Below are positions 8,946-16,945 of a stretch of DNA of 40,410 nucleotides, one piece after another. Numbering within the stretch: the first letter of the stretch is position 1; each line of letters starts with the position of its first letter. The notes under the pieces were generated by a model that saw only the letters and a list, made by a program, of their open reading frames with translations, had not been told where the DNA came from and ran no database searches. The position numbers were made by a program, and so were the translations under genes. Source of the stretch: Castellaniella sp041675725 (GTDB lineage: Bacteria; Pseudomonadota; Gammaproteobacteria; Burkholderiales; Burkholderiaceae_B); NCBI RefSeq assembly GCF_041675725.1, contig NZ_JBAYTI010000025.1:1-40410 (forward strand), read 5' to 3'.

Positions 8946-9770
8946 ATGGGATACGAAACAATTGCGGTGGATGTCGATGCACGGGGTGTGGCCTCGCTGG
9001 TTCTGTGTCGGCCAGACGTGCACAATGCGATGGATGGCCGGATGTGGGCCGAAGGCCTGGAGGCCACGCAGCGGCTGGCCGAGGACGCATCCGTACGGGC
9101 CGTCGTGCTCACGGGGTCGGGCAAGAGCTTCTGCTCGGGCGGCGATCTAAAGTTCCAGCTGGCCCAGCGCAAGGCCAGTACCGCCGAAAAGATCGCCCAC
9201 GCAGACACGTTCATGCGCTGGCTGCAGGCGCTCGACACCCTCCCCAAGCCCGTGATCGCGCGCATCCAAGGTCCAGCGTATGCGGGCGGCCTGGGCCTGA
9301 TCTCGGTCTGCGATCTGGCCATTGGGGTCGACACGCTCACGTTTGCCATTACCGAGGCGCGGCTGGGCCTGCAGCCGGCCATGATTTCACCGTTCGTGGT
9401 GCGCCGGCTGGGGGTCGCCAAGGCGCGCCGGTTTTTTCTGACCGGCCAGCGTTTCAATGCGGCCGAAGCCCTGGCTATGGGCTTTCTTGATCGCGTGGAA
9501 AGTGCAGGTACACTGGATGCGGCAGTTGAAGAGGAAATCGAACTCGTGCTGCAGTGTGCCCCAGGGGCCGTTGGCAAGGTCAAGCACCTGATTGCGCAAG
9601 TGGCTCATCTCGGGCTCGAGGGCTCGCTGGCCTACTCGACCGATCAGGCCGTGCAGATGTGGGATTCCGAAGAGGCGGTGGAAGGGATCTCGAGCTTCCT
9701 GGAGAAGCGCCGGCCAGCCTGGATTGCTTCATCAGACCGCCGCCACAGAGGGCAGACACATGGCAAATGA
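8946..9770 (+). CDS. Enoyl-CoA hydratase/isomerase, methylglutaconyl-CoA-hydratase-like
   Basis: Crotonase-fold protein of 274 residues. The first oxyanion segment is SFCSGGDLKFQ and the second is IQGPAYAGGLGL. The stretch AMISPFVVRRLG, followed by RRFFLTGQRFNAAEA, resembles LiuC/methylglutaconyl-CoA hydratase more than general FadB-type crotonases. The ATG at 8946 lies immediately after a terminator hairpin; in-frame starts further upstream would run through that hairpin and were rejected. The ribosome binding site is weak (GTGGGA). The stop overlaps the acetoacetyl-CoA synthetase start by 11 bases. With an IVD-like dehydrogenase and acetoacetate activation nearby, a leucine/isovalerate-type route is plausible. 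However, no methylcrotonyl-CoA carboxylase or HMG-CoA lyase is in the window. Confidence 0.85.
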   Translation: MGYETIAVDVDARGVASLVLCRPDVHNAMDGRMWAEGLEATQRLAEDASVRAVVLTGSGKSFCSGGDLKFQLAQRKASTAEKIAHADTFMRWLQALDTLPKPVIARIQGPAYAGGLGLISVCDLAIGVDTLTFAITEARLGLQPAMISPFVVRRLGVAKARRFFLTGQRFNAAEALAMGFLDRVESAGTLDAAVEEEIELVLQCAPGAVGKVKHLIAQVAHLGLEGSLAYSTDQAVQMWDSEEAVEGISSFLEKRRPAWIASSDRRHRGQTHGK

Positions 9771-11784
9771 AGGCGATTTATTGTGGACACCCGATCCTCG
9801 CTGGGCCGGGCAGACGCGGATAGCGGATTACATGCGCTGGCTGGCCCGCGAGCGCGGCCTCCAGTTTGATGACTACGAGTCGCTGCGCCGCTGGTCCATC
9901 GATGACCTGACGGCGTTCTGGCAATCTCTTTGGGATTATTTCTCCGTGATCTCGGATTCGGCTCCCGACGGGGTGGTCGATACGCTGGACATGCCAGGGG
10001 GGCGCTGGTTCGAAGGCTCGCGCGTCAATTATGCCGAGCATGTGCTGCGGCCCGCCCGCGACGCCGCGCCGGGCAAGGTGGCCATTCACTACGCGTCCGA
10101 GCAATCCGAGCTGGCGACGCTCACCTGGCAGGAACTGGAGCAACAGGTCATGGGCCTGGCCACGCGCCTGCGGGCCTTGGGCCTGAAGCCGGGCGACCGG
10201 GTGGCGGCCTACTTGCCGAACGTACCCGAGGCCATGGTGGCGGCGTTGGCCTGCATGGCCGTCGGTGCCGTCTGGTCGGCGGCATCCCCCGAATTCGGTG
10301 TCGAGACGGTCGTGGATCGCTTCGGGCAGATCGAACCGGTGCTGTTGTTTACCTGCGATGGGTATCGGTTCAATGGCAAGGCCTGGCCGCGCGAGCGCCA
10401 CGTCGAGGAGATCGTGCGCAGGCTGCCCACGCTCGAGCACGTCGTGTGCGTACCGGTGCTGGATGCGGCGCGTACCGATCCAATCGTCCCGATCGGCCAC
10501 ATGTGGGCGTCCCTGCTCGAAGGCCCGGCCATTGCCCGCGAGCATTTCGAATATGCGCGCGTCGCCTTTGACCACCCCTTGTGGGTCCTGTTTTCGTCAG
10601 GCACGACGGGTCTGCCCAAGGCCATCGTGCACAGTCACGTGGGCATTGTGCTCGAGCACTACAAACTGATTTGCCTGCACATGAATCTGGGGCCCGATTC
10701 GGTGATGTTCTTTTACTCCTCCACCGGGTGGATGGTGTGGAACCTGACCTTGTCCTCGCTGCTGGGCGGCGGCGCCGTGGTGCTGTACGACGGCAGCCCG
10801 ACCTTCCCGGATGCCGACCGGGTCTGGCAGCTGGCACAGGATGCGGGCGTCACCTACCTGGGCTCCAGTGCGGCCTTCATCCACCTGATGCGCAAGAGCG
10901 GCATGGTGCCCCGGGATCGTTTCCAGCTGAAAATCGAGGCAACCATGATCGCCGGCTCGCCCGTCGGGCCCGAGCTCTACGAATGGTTCTACGACAACGT
11001 GTCGCCGGATTGCTGGTTCAGCTCGCAATCGGGCGGCACGGAAACCTGCAGCTGCCTGGTGACGTCGGTGCCGCTGCTGCCCGTGCATGCCGGCGAAATC
11101 CAGGCGCGGGCGCTGGGTATCGATCTTCAGGCCTGGGATGACCACGGCCACGAGGTCATCGACGAAGTGGGTGAGCTGGTGATCCGCAAGCCGTTTCCCT
11201 CCATGCCGCTGTTCTTCTGGAACGACGCCGACGGACAGCGTTATCACCAGGCCTACTTCGACGTGTTCCCAGGCGTCTGGCGACATGGCGATTTCATCAA
11301 GGTCAATTCGCGGGGCGGCTGCTTCATCTACGGACGCTCGGACTCTACCCTGAACCGCTACGGGGTCCGTATCGGTACGGCCGAGATCTACCAGACGGTC
11401 GAAAAAATGCCCGAGATCGCCGACAGCCTCATCGTCTGCTGCGAGCTGCCGGGCGGGCGGTTCGTGATGCCTTTGTTCGTGGTGACCCGACCGGGGATCA
11501 CGCTCGATGATGCCCTGAAAAAGCGCATTATGGCAAAGCTGCGCGACGAGGCCAGCCCGCGGCACGTGCCCGACGAAATCCATGCGGTCCCGGCCGTGCC
11601 CTATACGCTCACCGGCAAGAAGATGGAAGTGCCGATCCGCAAGCTGCTGATGGGGGTGGCGCCAGAGACCGTGGTCAACCGCGACGCCATGAGCAATCCC
11701 CAGGCCATCGACTACTTCCTGGACTTCACCTTTGTGCAACCGGCGGCACCCAAGGGGGCGGCCGACAAGGGGGCCGATACATGA
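9760..11784 (+). CDS. aacS: Acetoacetyl-CoA synthetase
   Basis: Acetoacetate + ATP + CoA to acetoacetyl-CoA, cytoplasmic. The protein has 674 residues, the usual size of the AacS family, which is larger than acetyl-CoA synthetase. Features are the N-terminal LLWTPDPRWAGQTRIADYMRW region, the P-loop FSSGTTGLPKAIVHSH, the SQSGGTET block and the C-terminal YGRSDSTLNRYGVRIGTAEIY with TGKKMEVPIRKLL carrying the catalytic lysine. The ATG at 9760 follows AGAGGG by 7 bases and overlaps the hydratase stop; the stop overlaps the next ATG by 4 bases (ATGA). It can use acetoacetate made by the BKACE enzyme encoded at 28972-29904 (inference). Confidence 0.92.
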   Translation: MANEGDLLWTPDPRWAGQTRIADYMRWLARERGLQFDDYESLRRWSIDDLTAFWQSLWDYFSVISDSAPDGVVDTLDMPGGRWFEGSRVNYAEHVLRPARDAAPGKVAIHYASEQSELATLTWQELEQQVMGLATRLRALGLKPGDRVAAYLPNVPEAMVAALACMAVGAVWSAASPEFGVETVVDRFGQIEPVLLFTCDGYRFNGKAWPRERHVEEIVRRLPTLEHVVCVPVLDAARTDPIVPIGHMWASLLEGPAIAREHFEYARVAFDHPLWVLFSSGTTGLPKAIVHSHVGIVLEHYKLICLHMNLGPDSVMFFYSSTGWMVWNLTLSSLLGGGAVVLYDGSPTFPDADRVWQLAQDAGVTYLGSSAAFIHLMRKSGMVPRDRFQLKIEATMIAGSPVGPELYEWFYDNVSPDCWFSSQSGGTETCSCLVTSVPLLPVHAGEIQARALGIDLQAWDDHGHEVIDEVGELVIRKPFPSMPLFFWNDADGQRYHQAYFDVFPGVWRHGDFIKVNSRGGCFIYGRSDSTLNRYGVRIGTAEIYQTVEKMPEIADSLIVCCELPGGRFVMPLFVVTRPGITLDDALKKRIMAKLRDEASPRHVPDEIHAVPAVPYTLTGKKMEVPIRKLLMGVAPETVVNRDAMSNPQAIDYFLDFTFVQPAAPKGAADKGADT

Positions 11785-13034
11785 CGCCGTTTTACGATGC
11801 GCTCGAGACCGAGGCGCCCGAGCAGCGGGAAGCGCGCCTGTTCAAGGCGCTTGCAGAGTTGATCGGTCACGCAAAGAATGCGAGCGCCGGGTGGGCGGGC
11901 GTGCTCGAAGGGGTGGAACCGGCCGACGTGTCGGATCGGCATGCATTGGCGCAGCTGCCGGTGGTGCGCAAAACACAGTTGCTGCAATGGCAGCAGCAGG
12001 CGCGCAGGCAGGGCGGTGATGCGCTGGGCGGCTTTGCAACGGTCGCTCGGGGTCCCGCACTGGCCCGCGTGTTTGCCAGCCCGGGGCCGATCTACGAACC
12101 ACAGGGGCGCAATACCGACCATTGGCGTATGGCCCGGTCCTTGTTTGCGGCGGGGTTTCGGGCCGGCGACCTGGTGCACAATGCGCTCAGCTACCACATG
12201 ACGCCGGGCGCATTCATGATGGATGGCGGCGCAGCCCAGCTGGGCTGCACGGTATTTCCGGCGGGCGTCGGCCAAACCGAGCTCCAGCTGCAGGCGATTG
12301 CCGACCTGCAGCCCAATGGCTATATCGGCACACCCAGCCATCTGCGGCTGCTGGTCGAACGCGCAAACGACGCTCAAGTGGACATCGGCAGCCTGGGCAA
12401 GGCCATGGTGGGGGGCGAACCCTTTCCAGCCGACTTGCGCGCCTGGCTGGCGACCCGTGGGGTGGATGCCTATCAATGCTACGCAACGGCCGAGGCCGGG
12501 CTCATTGCCTATGAAACCGGGCCGCGCGAGGGCATGGTGGCCGATGAACACGTCCTCATCGAGATCGTGGATCCGGATACGCGCCAGCCCGTGCCCGACG
12601 GGCAGGTTGGCGAGCTGGTGGTCAGCGTCCTGAACCCGGTCTACCCGCTGATTCGCCTGGGCACGGGAGACCTCTCGGCGATCATGTCGGGCGCCTGCCC
12701 GAGCGGACGCACGAATGTCCGCATCCAGGGGTGGATGGGGCGTGCCGATCAGGCGACCAAGGTGCGGGGCCTGTTCATCCGGCCCGAACAGATCCGTGAC
12801 GTACTGTCGCGCTTCCCCGAAGTGTCGCGCGCGAGCCTGGTGATCACCGGCGAAATCGGCAAGGACCGCATGGTGCTTCAGGTTCTGCCCCATGCGCACA
12901 CAGACGGCCTGGATACCCGCCTGGCCGCGGCCGTGCGCGAATTCACCAAATTGCGGTGCGAGGTCGAGATCGTGGGCGCGGCGCAGCTGGCCACGGACGG
13001 CAAGCTGATCGACGATCGGCGCAAGGTACACTGA
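11781..13034 (+). CDS. Phenylacetate-CoA ligase-like (PaaK family) adenylate-forming protein
   Basis: Protein of 417 residues related to PaaK-type ligases. An N-terminal helical region is followed by RVFASPGPIYEPQG, where true ligases carry an SSGTTG-like P-loop. Further on are GGEPFPADLR, YQCYATAEAGLIAYETG (A5-like) and a C-terminal lid with RTNVRIQGWMGRADQATKVRG, ending in TDGKLIDDRRKVH. The relaxed P-loop resembles other PaaK-family members, but the acid substrate is unknown. It is translationally coupled to aacS (ATGA overlap) and is followed by an M23 peptidase gene after 31 bases. Confidence 0.8.
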   Translation: MTPFYDALETEAPEQREARLFKALAELIGHAKNASAGWAGVLEGVEPADVSDRHALAQLPVVRKTQLLQWQQQARRQGGDALGGFATVARGPALARVFASPGPIYEPQGRNTDHWRMARSLFAAGFRAGDLVHNALSYHMTPGAFMMDGGAAQLGCTVFPAGVGQTELQLQAIADLQPNGYIGTPSHLRLLVERANDAQVDIGSLGKAMVGGEPFPADLRAWLATRGVDAYQCYATAEAGLIAYETGPREGMVADEHVLIEIVDPDTRQPVPDGQVGELVVSVLNPVYPLIRLGTGDLSAIMSGACPSGRTNVRIQGWMGRADQATKVRGLFIRPEQIRDVLSRFPEVSRASLVITGEIGKDRMVLQVLPHAHTDGLDTRLAAAVREFTKLRCEVEIVGAAQLATDGKLIDDRRKVH

Positions 13035-13065
13035 AAGGCAGTCGTTCCTGGATCGGGGGCAGCCC

Positions 13066-13920
13066 ATGCGTCGTATCGGTTTCATCTGGCGTCTGGCGCG
13101 ACGCTTTGCGCTCTGCGCGTTGGCGTATGCATGGCTGATAGGGTTTGGCGCAGCATGGGCCGCGGACGCCGAAATCATCTTTCCCATACAGGTGCAGCAG
13201 GGGGCCATGGTCATCGGCAAGGTGCCGCCTGGCAGTCAGGTCCGCTATGGCGACCGGGCGCTCGACGTCACGGGCTATGGCACGGTGGTGCTGGGCGTGG
13301 CCCGTGATGCCGACCGTCCTGCGAGGCTCACCATCACGCCACCGGGTGGTCAGCCGCATTCGGTGGATATCGCCATTGTGCCGCGCGACTGGCCTGTCGA
13401 GCGGGTCAACGGGGTGCCGCCCAAGACCGTAGCGCCGCCGCCGCACATTGCCGAACGCATTCGCCGCGAGCAGGCGCGGGTCGCCCACGCACGGGCGACC
13501 AGCAGCCACGACACCGGTTTTGCCCAGGCTTTCATCTGGCCCGTCCAGGGGCGGATTTCGGGGCGGTTCGGCAATCAGCGCATCTATAACGGCGTACCGG
13601 GCGCTGCCCATTCCGGCATGGACATTGCCGTCCCCAGCGGCACGCCCGTGAAGGCGCCAGCCAGCGGCCGGATCGTCTTCGCCGAGCCCGATCTGTACTT
13701 GACGGGCGGTACGGTCCTGATCGACCATGGCTATGGCATCGGGTCCAACTTCCTGCATCTCTCCAGGCTTGATGTGGCGGTCGGCGATGTCGTCGCCCAG
13801 GGTCAGGTCATCGGCCGGGCGGGGGCCACGGGCCGGGCCACCGGCCCGCACGTGCACTGGGGCATGACCTGGTTCGACGTACGCATCGATCCCTTGCTGG
13901 TGCTGGAACGCCAGCCCTGA
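13066..13920 (+). CDS. Exported M23-family peptidase (LytM domain)
   Basis: Predicted periplasmic zinc endopeptidase or peptidase-like factor acting on murein, 284 residues. There is a signal peptide at 1-32 (basic start, hydrophobic core, AWA cleavage). A beta-rich region of about 100 residues precedes the LytM domain at roughly 158-276. Zinc ligands are visible as HSGMD (His182, Asp186) and HVH (His262/His264), and the catalytic-type His231 is in FLHLS, so it should be enzymatically competent. Its function is unrelated to the CoA genes upstream; the 31-base gap leaves cotranscription open. Confidence 0.9.
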   Translation: MRRIGFIWRLARRFALCALAYAWLIGFGAAWAADAEIIFPIQVQQGAMVIGKVPPGSQVRYGDRALDVTGYGTVVLGVARDADRPARLTITPPGGQPHSVDIAIVPRDWPVERVNGVPPKTVAPPPHIAERIRREQARVAHARATSSHDTGFAQAFIWPVQGRISGRFGNQRIYNGVPGAAHSGMDIAVPSGTPVKAPASGRIVFAEPDLYLTGGTVLIDHGYGIGSNFLHLSRLDVAVGDVVAQGQVIGRAGATGRATGPHVHWGMTWFDVRIDPLLVLERQP

Positions 13921-14008
13921 GCCACCGGGCGGTTCGGCGCACTTCGGGCGGTGCCATCGGGTTACTACCGATATGCTTTTGATGAAGCGCCGCTTAATAA
14001 AAAGTGAA

Positions 14009-14038
14009 TTGACGGATCCTGGCGTGTATTTCTACCAT
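14009..14038 (+). promoter_or_regulatory. Candidate sigma-70 promoter for the SDR-ADH pair
   Basis: TTGACG (14009-14014) and TACCAT (14033-14038) are separated by 18 bases. They lie in a 214-base intergenic gap about 97 bases ahead of the SDR start. The gap is more AT-rich than its surroundings (TTAATAAAAAGTGAATTGA). Confidence 0.45.
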
Positions 14039-14053
14039 GAAGAAGCCGCTAGC

Positions 14054-14075
14054 GAGCGATACCAGAGCGATACCA
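14054..14075 (+). repeat. Perfect 11-bp tandem repeat downstream of the predicted promoter
   Basis: GAGCGATACCA occurs twice head to tail (14054-14064 and 14065-14075) with no mismatch. It sits about 10-30 bases past the predicted start of transcription and about 60 bases ahead of the SDR start codon. The 11-base period is close to one helical turn, so a regulator could bind both copies on the same DNA face (inference). Confidence 0.6.
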
Positions 14076-14134
14076 TTATCATGGACACACGGGCGCATTT
14101 GCGACTCGGTCAGGATTTTCACAGGAGCCCAAGC

Positions 14135-14893
14135 ATGTCTGGAAATCAACTCAGCGGTAAAGTTGCCATTGTCACCGGGGCAGGGGGTGGTTTTGGCGAA
14201 GGAATCGCGCATATGTATGCGCAGGAAGGCGCCCAGGTCGTCGTGGCCGACATCAACCAGCAGGGCGCCGAGCGGGTGGCATCCGCCATTGGCCCGCAGG
14301 CGCTTGCCGTCAAGGTCGACATTACGTCGTCGGCCGAAGTGGCCGACATGGTCGCCAAGACACTCGAAAAATTCGGCCGCATTGACATCATCGTCAACAA
14401 TGCCGGTACCACCCACAAGAATCAGCCCATGCTGGATGTGGACGAGCAGACGTTCGACCGCGTATTCAACGTCAACGTCAAGTCCATTTACCTGATCTCC
14501 AAAGCCATCGTGCCCGTGATGCGCAAACAGGGCGGGGGGGTGATCCTCAACGTGGGATCCACCGCGGGGATCCGGCCGCGCCCGGGGCTGACCTGGTACA
14601 ACGCTTCAAAGGGCGCGGTCAATCTGCTGTCGCGCTCCATGGCCATCGAATTGGCGCCCGACAGGATCCGGGTCAATGCCATTTGCCCCGTCATGGGCGT
14701 AACGGGCTTGTTCGAAGCCTTCATGGGCCTGCCGGACACACCGGAAAATCGCGCCAAGTTCGTGTCCACGATCCCTCTCGGGCGCTTCAGCAAACCATCC
14801 GACATTGCCGCCGTGGCCACATTCCTGGCCAGCGATGCGGCCGAATTCATCACGGGTGTCGAATTCCCCGTCGATGGGGGGCGCACCATTTGA
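14135..14893 (+). CDS. Short-chain dehydrogenase/reductase
   Basis: NAD(P)-dependent SDR of 252 residues, the classical length. The cofactor motif is TGAGGGFG at 14-21, NNAG is near 88-91, catalytic Ser142 is in NVGSTAG, and the YxxxK pair is Tyr155/Lys159 in WYNASKG. Asp39 at the end of beta-2 (VVVADI) points to NAD(H) rather than NADP(H). The ATG at 14135 has AGGAG 7 bases upstream; a longer open frame upstream lacks family similarity. It is followed after 34 bases by the zinc alcohol dehydrogenase, so the pair probably oxidises a hydroxy compound in two steps or handles related alcohols. The substrate is not predictable. Confidence 0.9.
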   Translation: MSGNQLSGKVAIVTGAGGGFGEGIAHMYAQEGAQVVVADINQQGAERVASAIGPQALAVKVDITSSAEVADMVAKTLEKFGRIDIIVNNAGTTHKNQPMLDVDEQTFDRVFNVNVKSIYLISKAIVPVMRKQGGGVILNVGSTAGIRPRPGLTWYNASKGAVNLLSRSMAIELAPDRIRVNAICPVMGVTGLFEAFMGLPDTPENRAKFVSTIPLGRFSKPSDIAAVATFLASDAAEFITGVEFPVDGGRTI

Positions 14894-14927
14894 AGCCATT
14901 GTCCAATCTCATCCCGCAGGAAAAGCC

Positions 14928-16058
14928 ATGAAAATTCGTGCTGCCGTATTGCGTCAGATGGGGCTTGCCAGCCCGTATGCCCAAAGCCGCCCGGTGCAGA
15001 TCGAAGACGTCGAGCTGGATCCGCCCGGGCCCGGCGAGGTGCTGCTCAAGATCAAGGTGGCCGGGCTCTGTCATTCCGACCTGTCCGTCATCAATGGCGA
15101 CAGGCCGCGTGGCATGCCCATGGTGCTGGGGCACGAATCTTCAGCCGAGGTGGCCGAGCTCGGTGCCGGCGTCGACGACCTCAAAGTAGGGGATCACGTC
15201 GTCACCGACTTCGTGCCTATTTGCGGGCACTGCACGCCTTGCAGCCAGGGCCGCCCGGCCCTGTGCGAGCCGGGGGCGCAGGCCAATGCGCAAGGTGTTC
15301 TGCTGGGGGGTGGGCGCCGCCTGCAGCGGCAGGGCGAGCCCTTGAATCATCACTTGGGGGTGTCGTGCTTTGCCGATTATGCCGTGGTCTCGCGCTATTC
15401 GTGTATCAAGGTTCTGCGCGAGCTCTCGCATCGCGAAGCGGCGCTGTTCGGCTGCGCCGTGCTCACCGGCGCGGGGGCGGTGATCAATCGGGCGCGTATC
15501 AAGGCGGGCCAGACAGCGGCCATTGTGGGCCTGGGGGGCGTGGGCCTCAGTGCCTTGCTGGCCGCCGTGGCCGCTGGCGCCCGGCGGATCGTGGCGGTCG
15601 ATCTCAGCGATGAAAAGCTGGCGCTGGCCAAGACGCTCGGCGCCACCCATGTCATCAACCCCAGGCACGTCACCACTGATGCCGACCGCCTCGAGGCGGC
15701 CGGTGGCGCGGTAGACTTCGGCTTCGACATGGCCGGCGCCGTGGCGGCCTTCGAAACGGCCTATCGCCTGACGGCGCGCGGGGGCACCACCATCACGTCG
15801 GGCCTGCCGCATCCGAAAGCGGCCTTTTCCCTGCCATTGGCACAGCTCGTGGGTGAAGAGCGCGATATCCGCGGCAGCTATCTGGGCTCGGGCGTGCCAG
15901 CCGTCGATATTGCCCGCTATATCGACTTGTATCTGGGCGGCAAGCTGCCCGTGAACAAATTACTGGGCCAGGTGTTCACCCTGGATCAGATCAACGAAGG
16001 CTTTGATCATCTTGCATCAGGTTCTGGATTGCGTGATTGCATCATGCTGGAGGCCTGA
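14928..16058 (+). CDS. Zinc-dependent alcohol dehydrogenase (MDR family)
   Basis: Medium-chain dehydrogenase of 376 residues. Catalytic zinc ligands are Cys48 (GLCHSD) and His69 with Glu70 (LGHE). The structural zinc cluster is Cys99, Cys102, Cys105 and Cys113. The NAD-binding motif is GLGGVGLSALL, followed by IVAVDLSDEKL, whose Asp favours NAD. It resembles the class III/maltoxin-type ADH group that oxidises primary alcohols or thiol adducts. The start ATG has AGGAAA upstream. It ends 13 bases from the stop of the convergent hydratase gene. Confidence 0.9.
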   Translation: MKIRAAVLRQMGLASPYAQSRPVQIEDVELDPPGPGEVLLKIKVAGLCHSDLSVINGDRPRGMPMVLGHESSAEVAELGAGVDDLKVGDHVVTDFVPICGHCTPCSQGRPALCEPGAQANAQGVLLGGGRRLQRQGEPLNHHLGVSCFADYAVVSRYSCIKVLRELSHREAALFGCAVLTGAGAVINRARIKAGQTAAIVGLGGVGLSALLAAVAAGARRIVAVDLSDEKLALAKTLGATHVINPRHVTTDADRLEAAGGAVDFGFDMAGAVAAFETAYRLTARGGTTITSGLPHPKAAFSLPLAQLVGEERDIRGSYLGSGVPAVDIARYIDLYLGGKLPVNKLLGQVFTLDQINEGFDHLASGSGLRDCIMLEA

Positions 16059-16071
16059 TTCTCTGGAATCG

Positions 16072-16899
16072 TCAGAATCCGATTTCACCCTGGTGCGCCA
16101 GGGTGCCTTCTTGCCCAGCCCAGAGCTGGGCTTTGCCGTCTTCCAGCATGACGCCGCCCACTTCGAATGGCCGTGGTGCGATCAAGGGCCGCAAGCCCTG
16201 GTACGAGAGGGTTCGTACGGTGCGATCGGGATGGGCCTGCTTGAAGGCCCGCACCATCAGGGTGGCGATCATGGGGCCATGCACGACCAGGCCTGGGTAG
16301 CCTTCGACGTCGCGTGCGTAGGGCAGGTCGTAGTGGATCCGATGCCCATTGAAGGTCACGGCCGAGTACCGAAACAGCATGACAGGATCGGGTTGTATCG
16401 TTTGCCGCCAGCCGCCGTCGGGAATGGGCAATGAGCCCTGCAGCCGTGGCGCGGCCGGTGCCCGGTACACGATGTCCTGCTCTTCGGTGATGCAGATTTG
16501 GCCATCTTGCCGGTATTCGTGGTGGGCCGTCACGAAGGTCAGGGCGCCGGTGCGCCCTTGTTTTTCGGTCACCGAGGTGATGGCGGACGTGCGCTGCGCC
16601 GGCGTTCCGATCCGCAGCGGCTCATGGAACTGTACGCGGCCGCCCGCCCACATGCGGCGTCGATTTTCTGCGGTTGGGGGCAGTGGTCCCCCCTGAGCCG
16701 GATGCCCGTCGTGGCCCAACAGGGCATAGGGCTGGCCCGACACAAAAAAGGCCCAGTGCCAGAGCAAGGGCAGGTGCGGGCCCAGCTGGCTGGGGTCATC
16801 GCCGATGCTCAGGGCAACGCGCGCCGCGTGCAGAGCATCGAGGCTGTCCGTGCAGGTATCGGTGTGGCCTATCCAGGCGTTGAGATCATTGTCGTGCAT
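16072..16899 (-). CDS. HTD2/MaoC-type hydratase, mesaconyl-C4-CoA- or itaconyl-CoA-hydratase-like
   Basis: Double-hot-dog hydratase of 275 residues. The N-terminal half contains HWAFFVSG and GGRVQFHEPLRIG. The C-terminal half carries the family signature FRYSAVTFNGHRIHYD at 176-191 and GLVVHGPM at 203-210, as in FAS1-like/HTD2 dehydratases and mesaconyl-C4-CoA hydratase. The ATG at 16899 has GGAG 8 bases upstream; longer open frame upstream overlaps the CoA-transferase and was rejected. It is the third gene of a minus-strand set (dehydrogenase, CoA-transferase, hydratase). Next to a CaiB/BaiF transferase, a CitE-like lyase and a LysR regulator, the best inference is hydration of a C5 dicarboxyl-CoA (itaconyl- or mesaconyl-CoA) to citramalyl-CoA. 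Confidence 0.85.
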   Translation of the reverse strand: MHDNDLNAWIGHTDTCTDSLDALHAARVALSIGDDPSQLGPHLPLLWHWAFFVSGQPYALLGHDGHPAQGGPLPPTAENRRRMWAGGRVQFHEPLRIGTPAQRTSAITSVTEKQGRTGALTFVTAHHEYRQDGQICITEEQDIVYRAPAAPRLQGSLPIPDGGWRQTIQPDPVMLFRYSAVTFNGHRIHYDLPYARDVEGYPGLVVHGPMIATLMVRAFKQAHPDRTVRTLSYQGLRPLIAPRPFEVGGVMLEDGKAQLWAGQEGTLAHQGEIGF

Positions 16900-16945
16900 A
16901 TCGGGGTCTCCGTAATCATAAGAGTCGGGGCGCGAGCCGGGGCGC

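Noticed and set aside
13921..13972. Possible terminator after the M23 peptidase gene (ATCGG-N7-CCGAT)
   Set aside because: The stem is only 5 bp and no proper T run follows directly, so support is too weak to list it.
13973..14134. 54-codon N-terminal extension of the SDR
   Set aside because: AGGAG precedes the ATG at 14135, where the family fold begins, and the extension overlaps promoter-like DNA.
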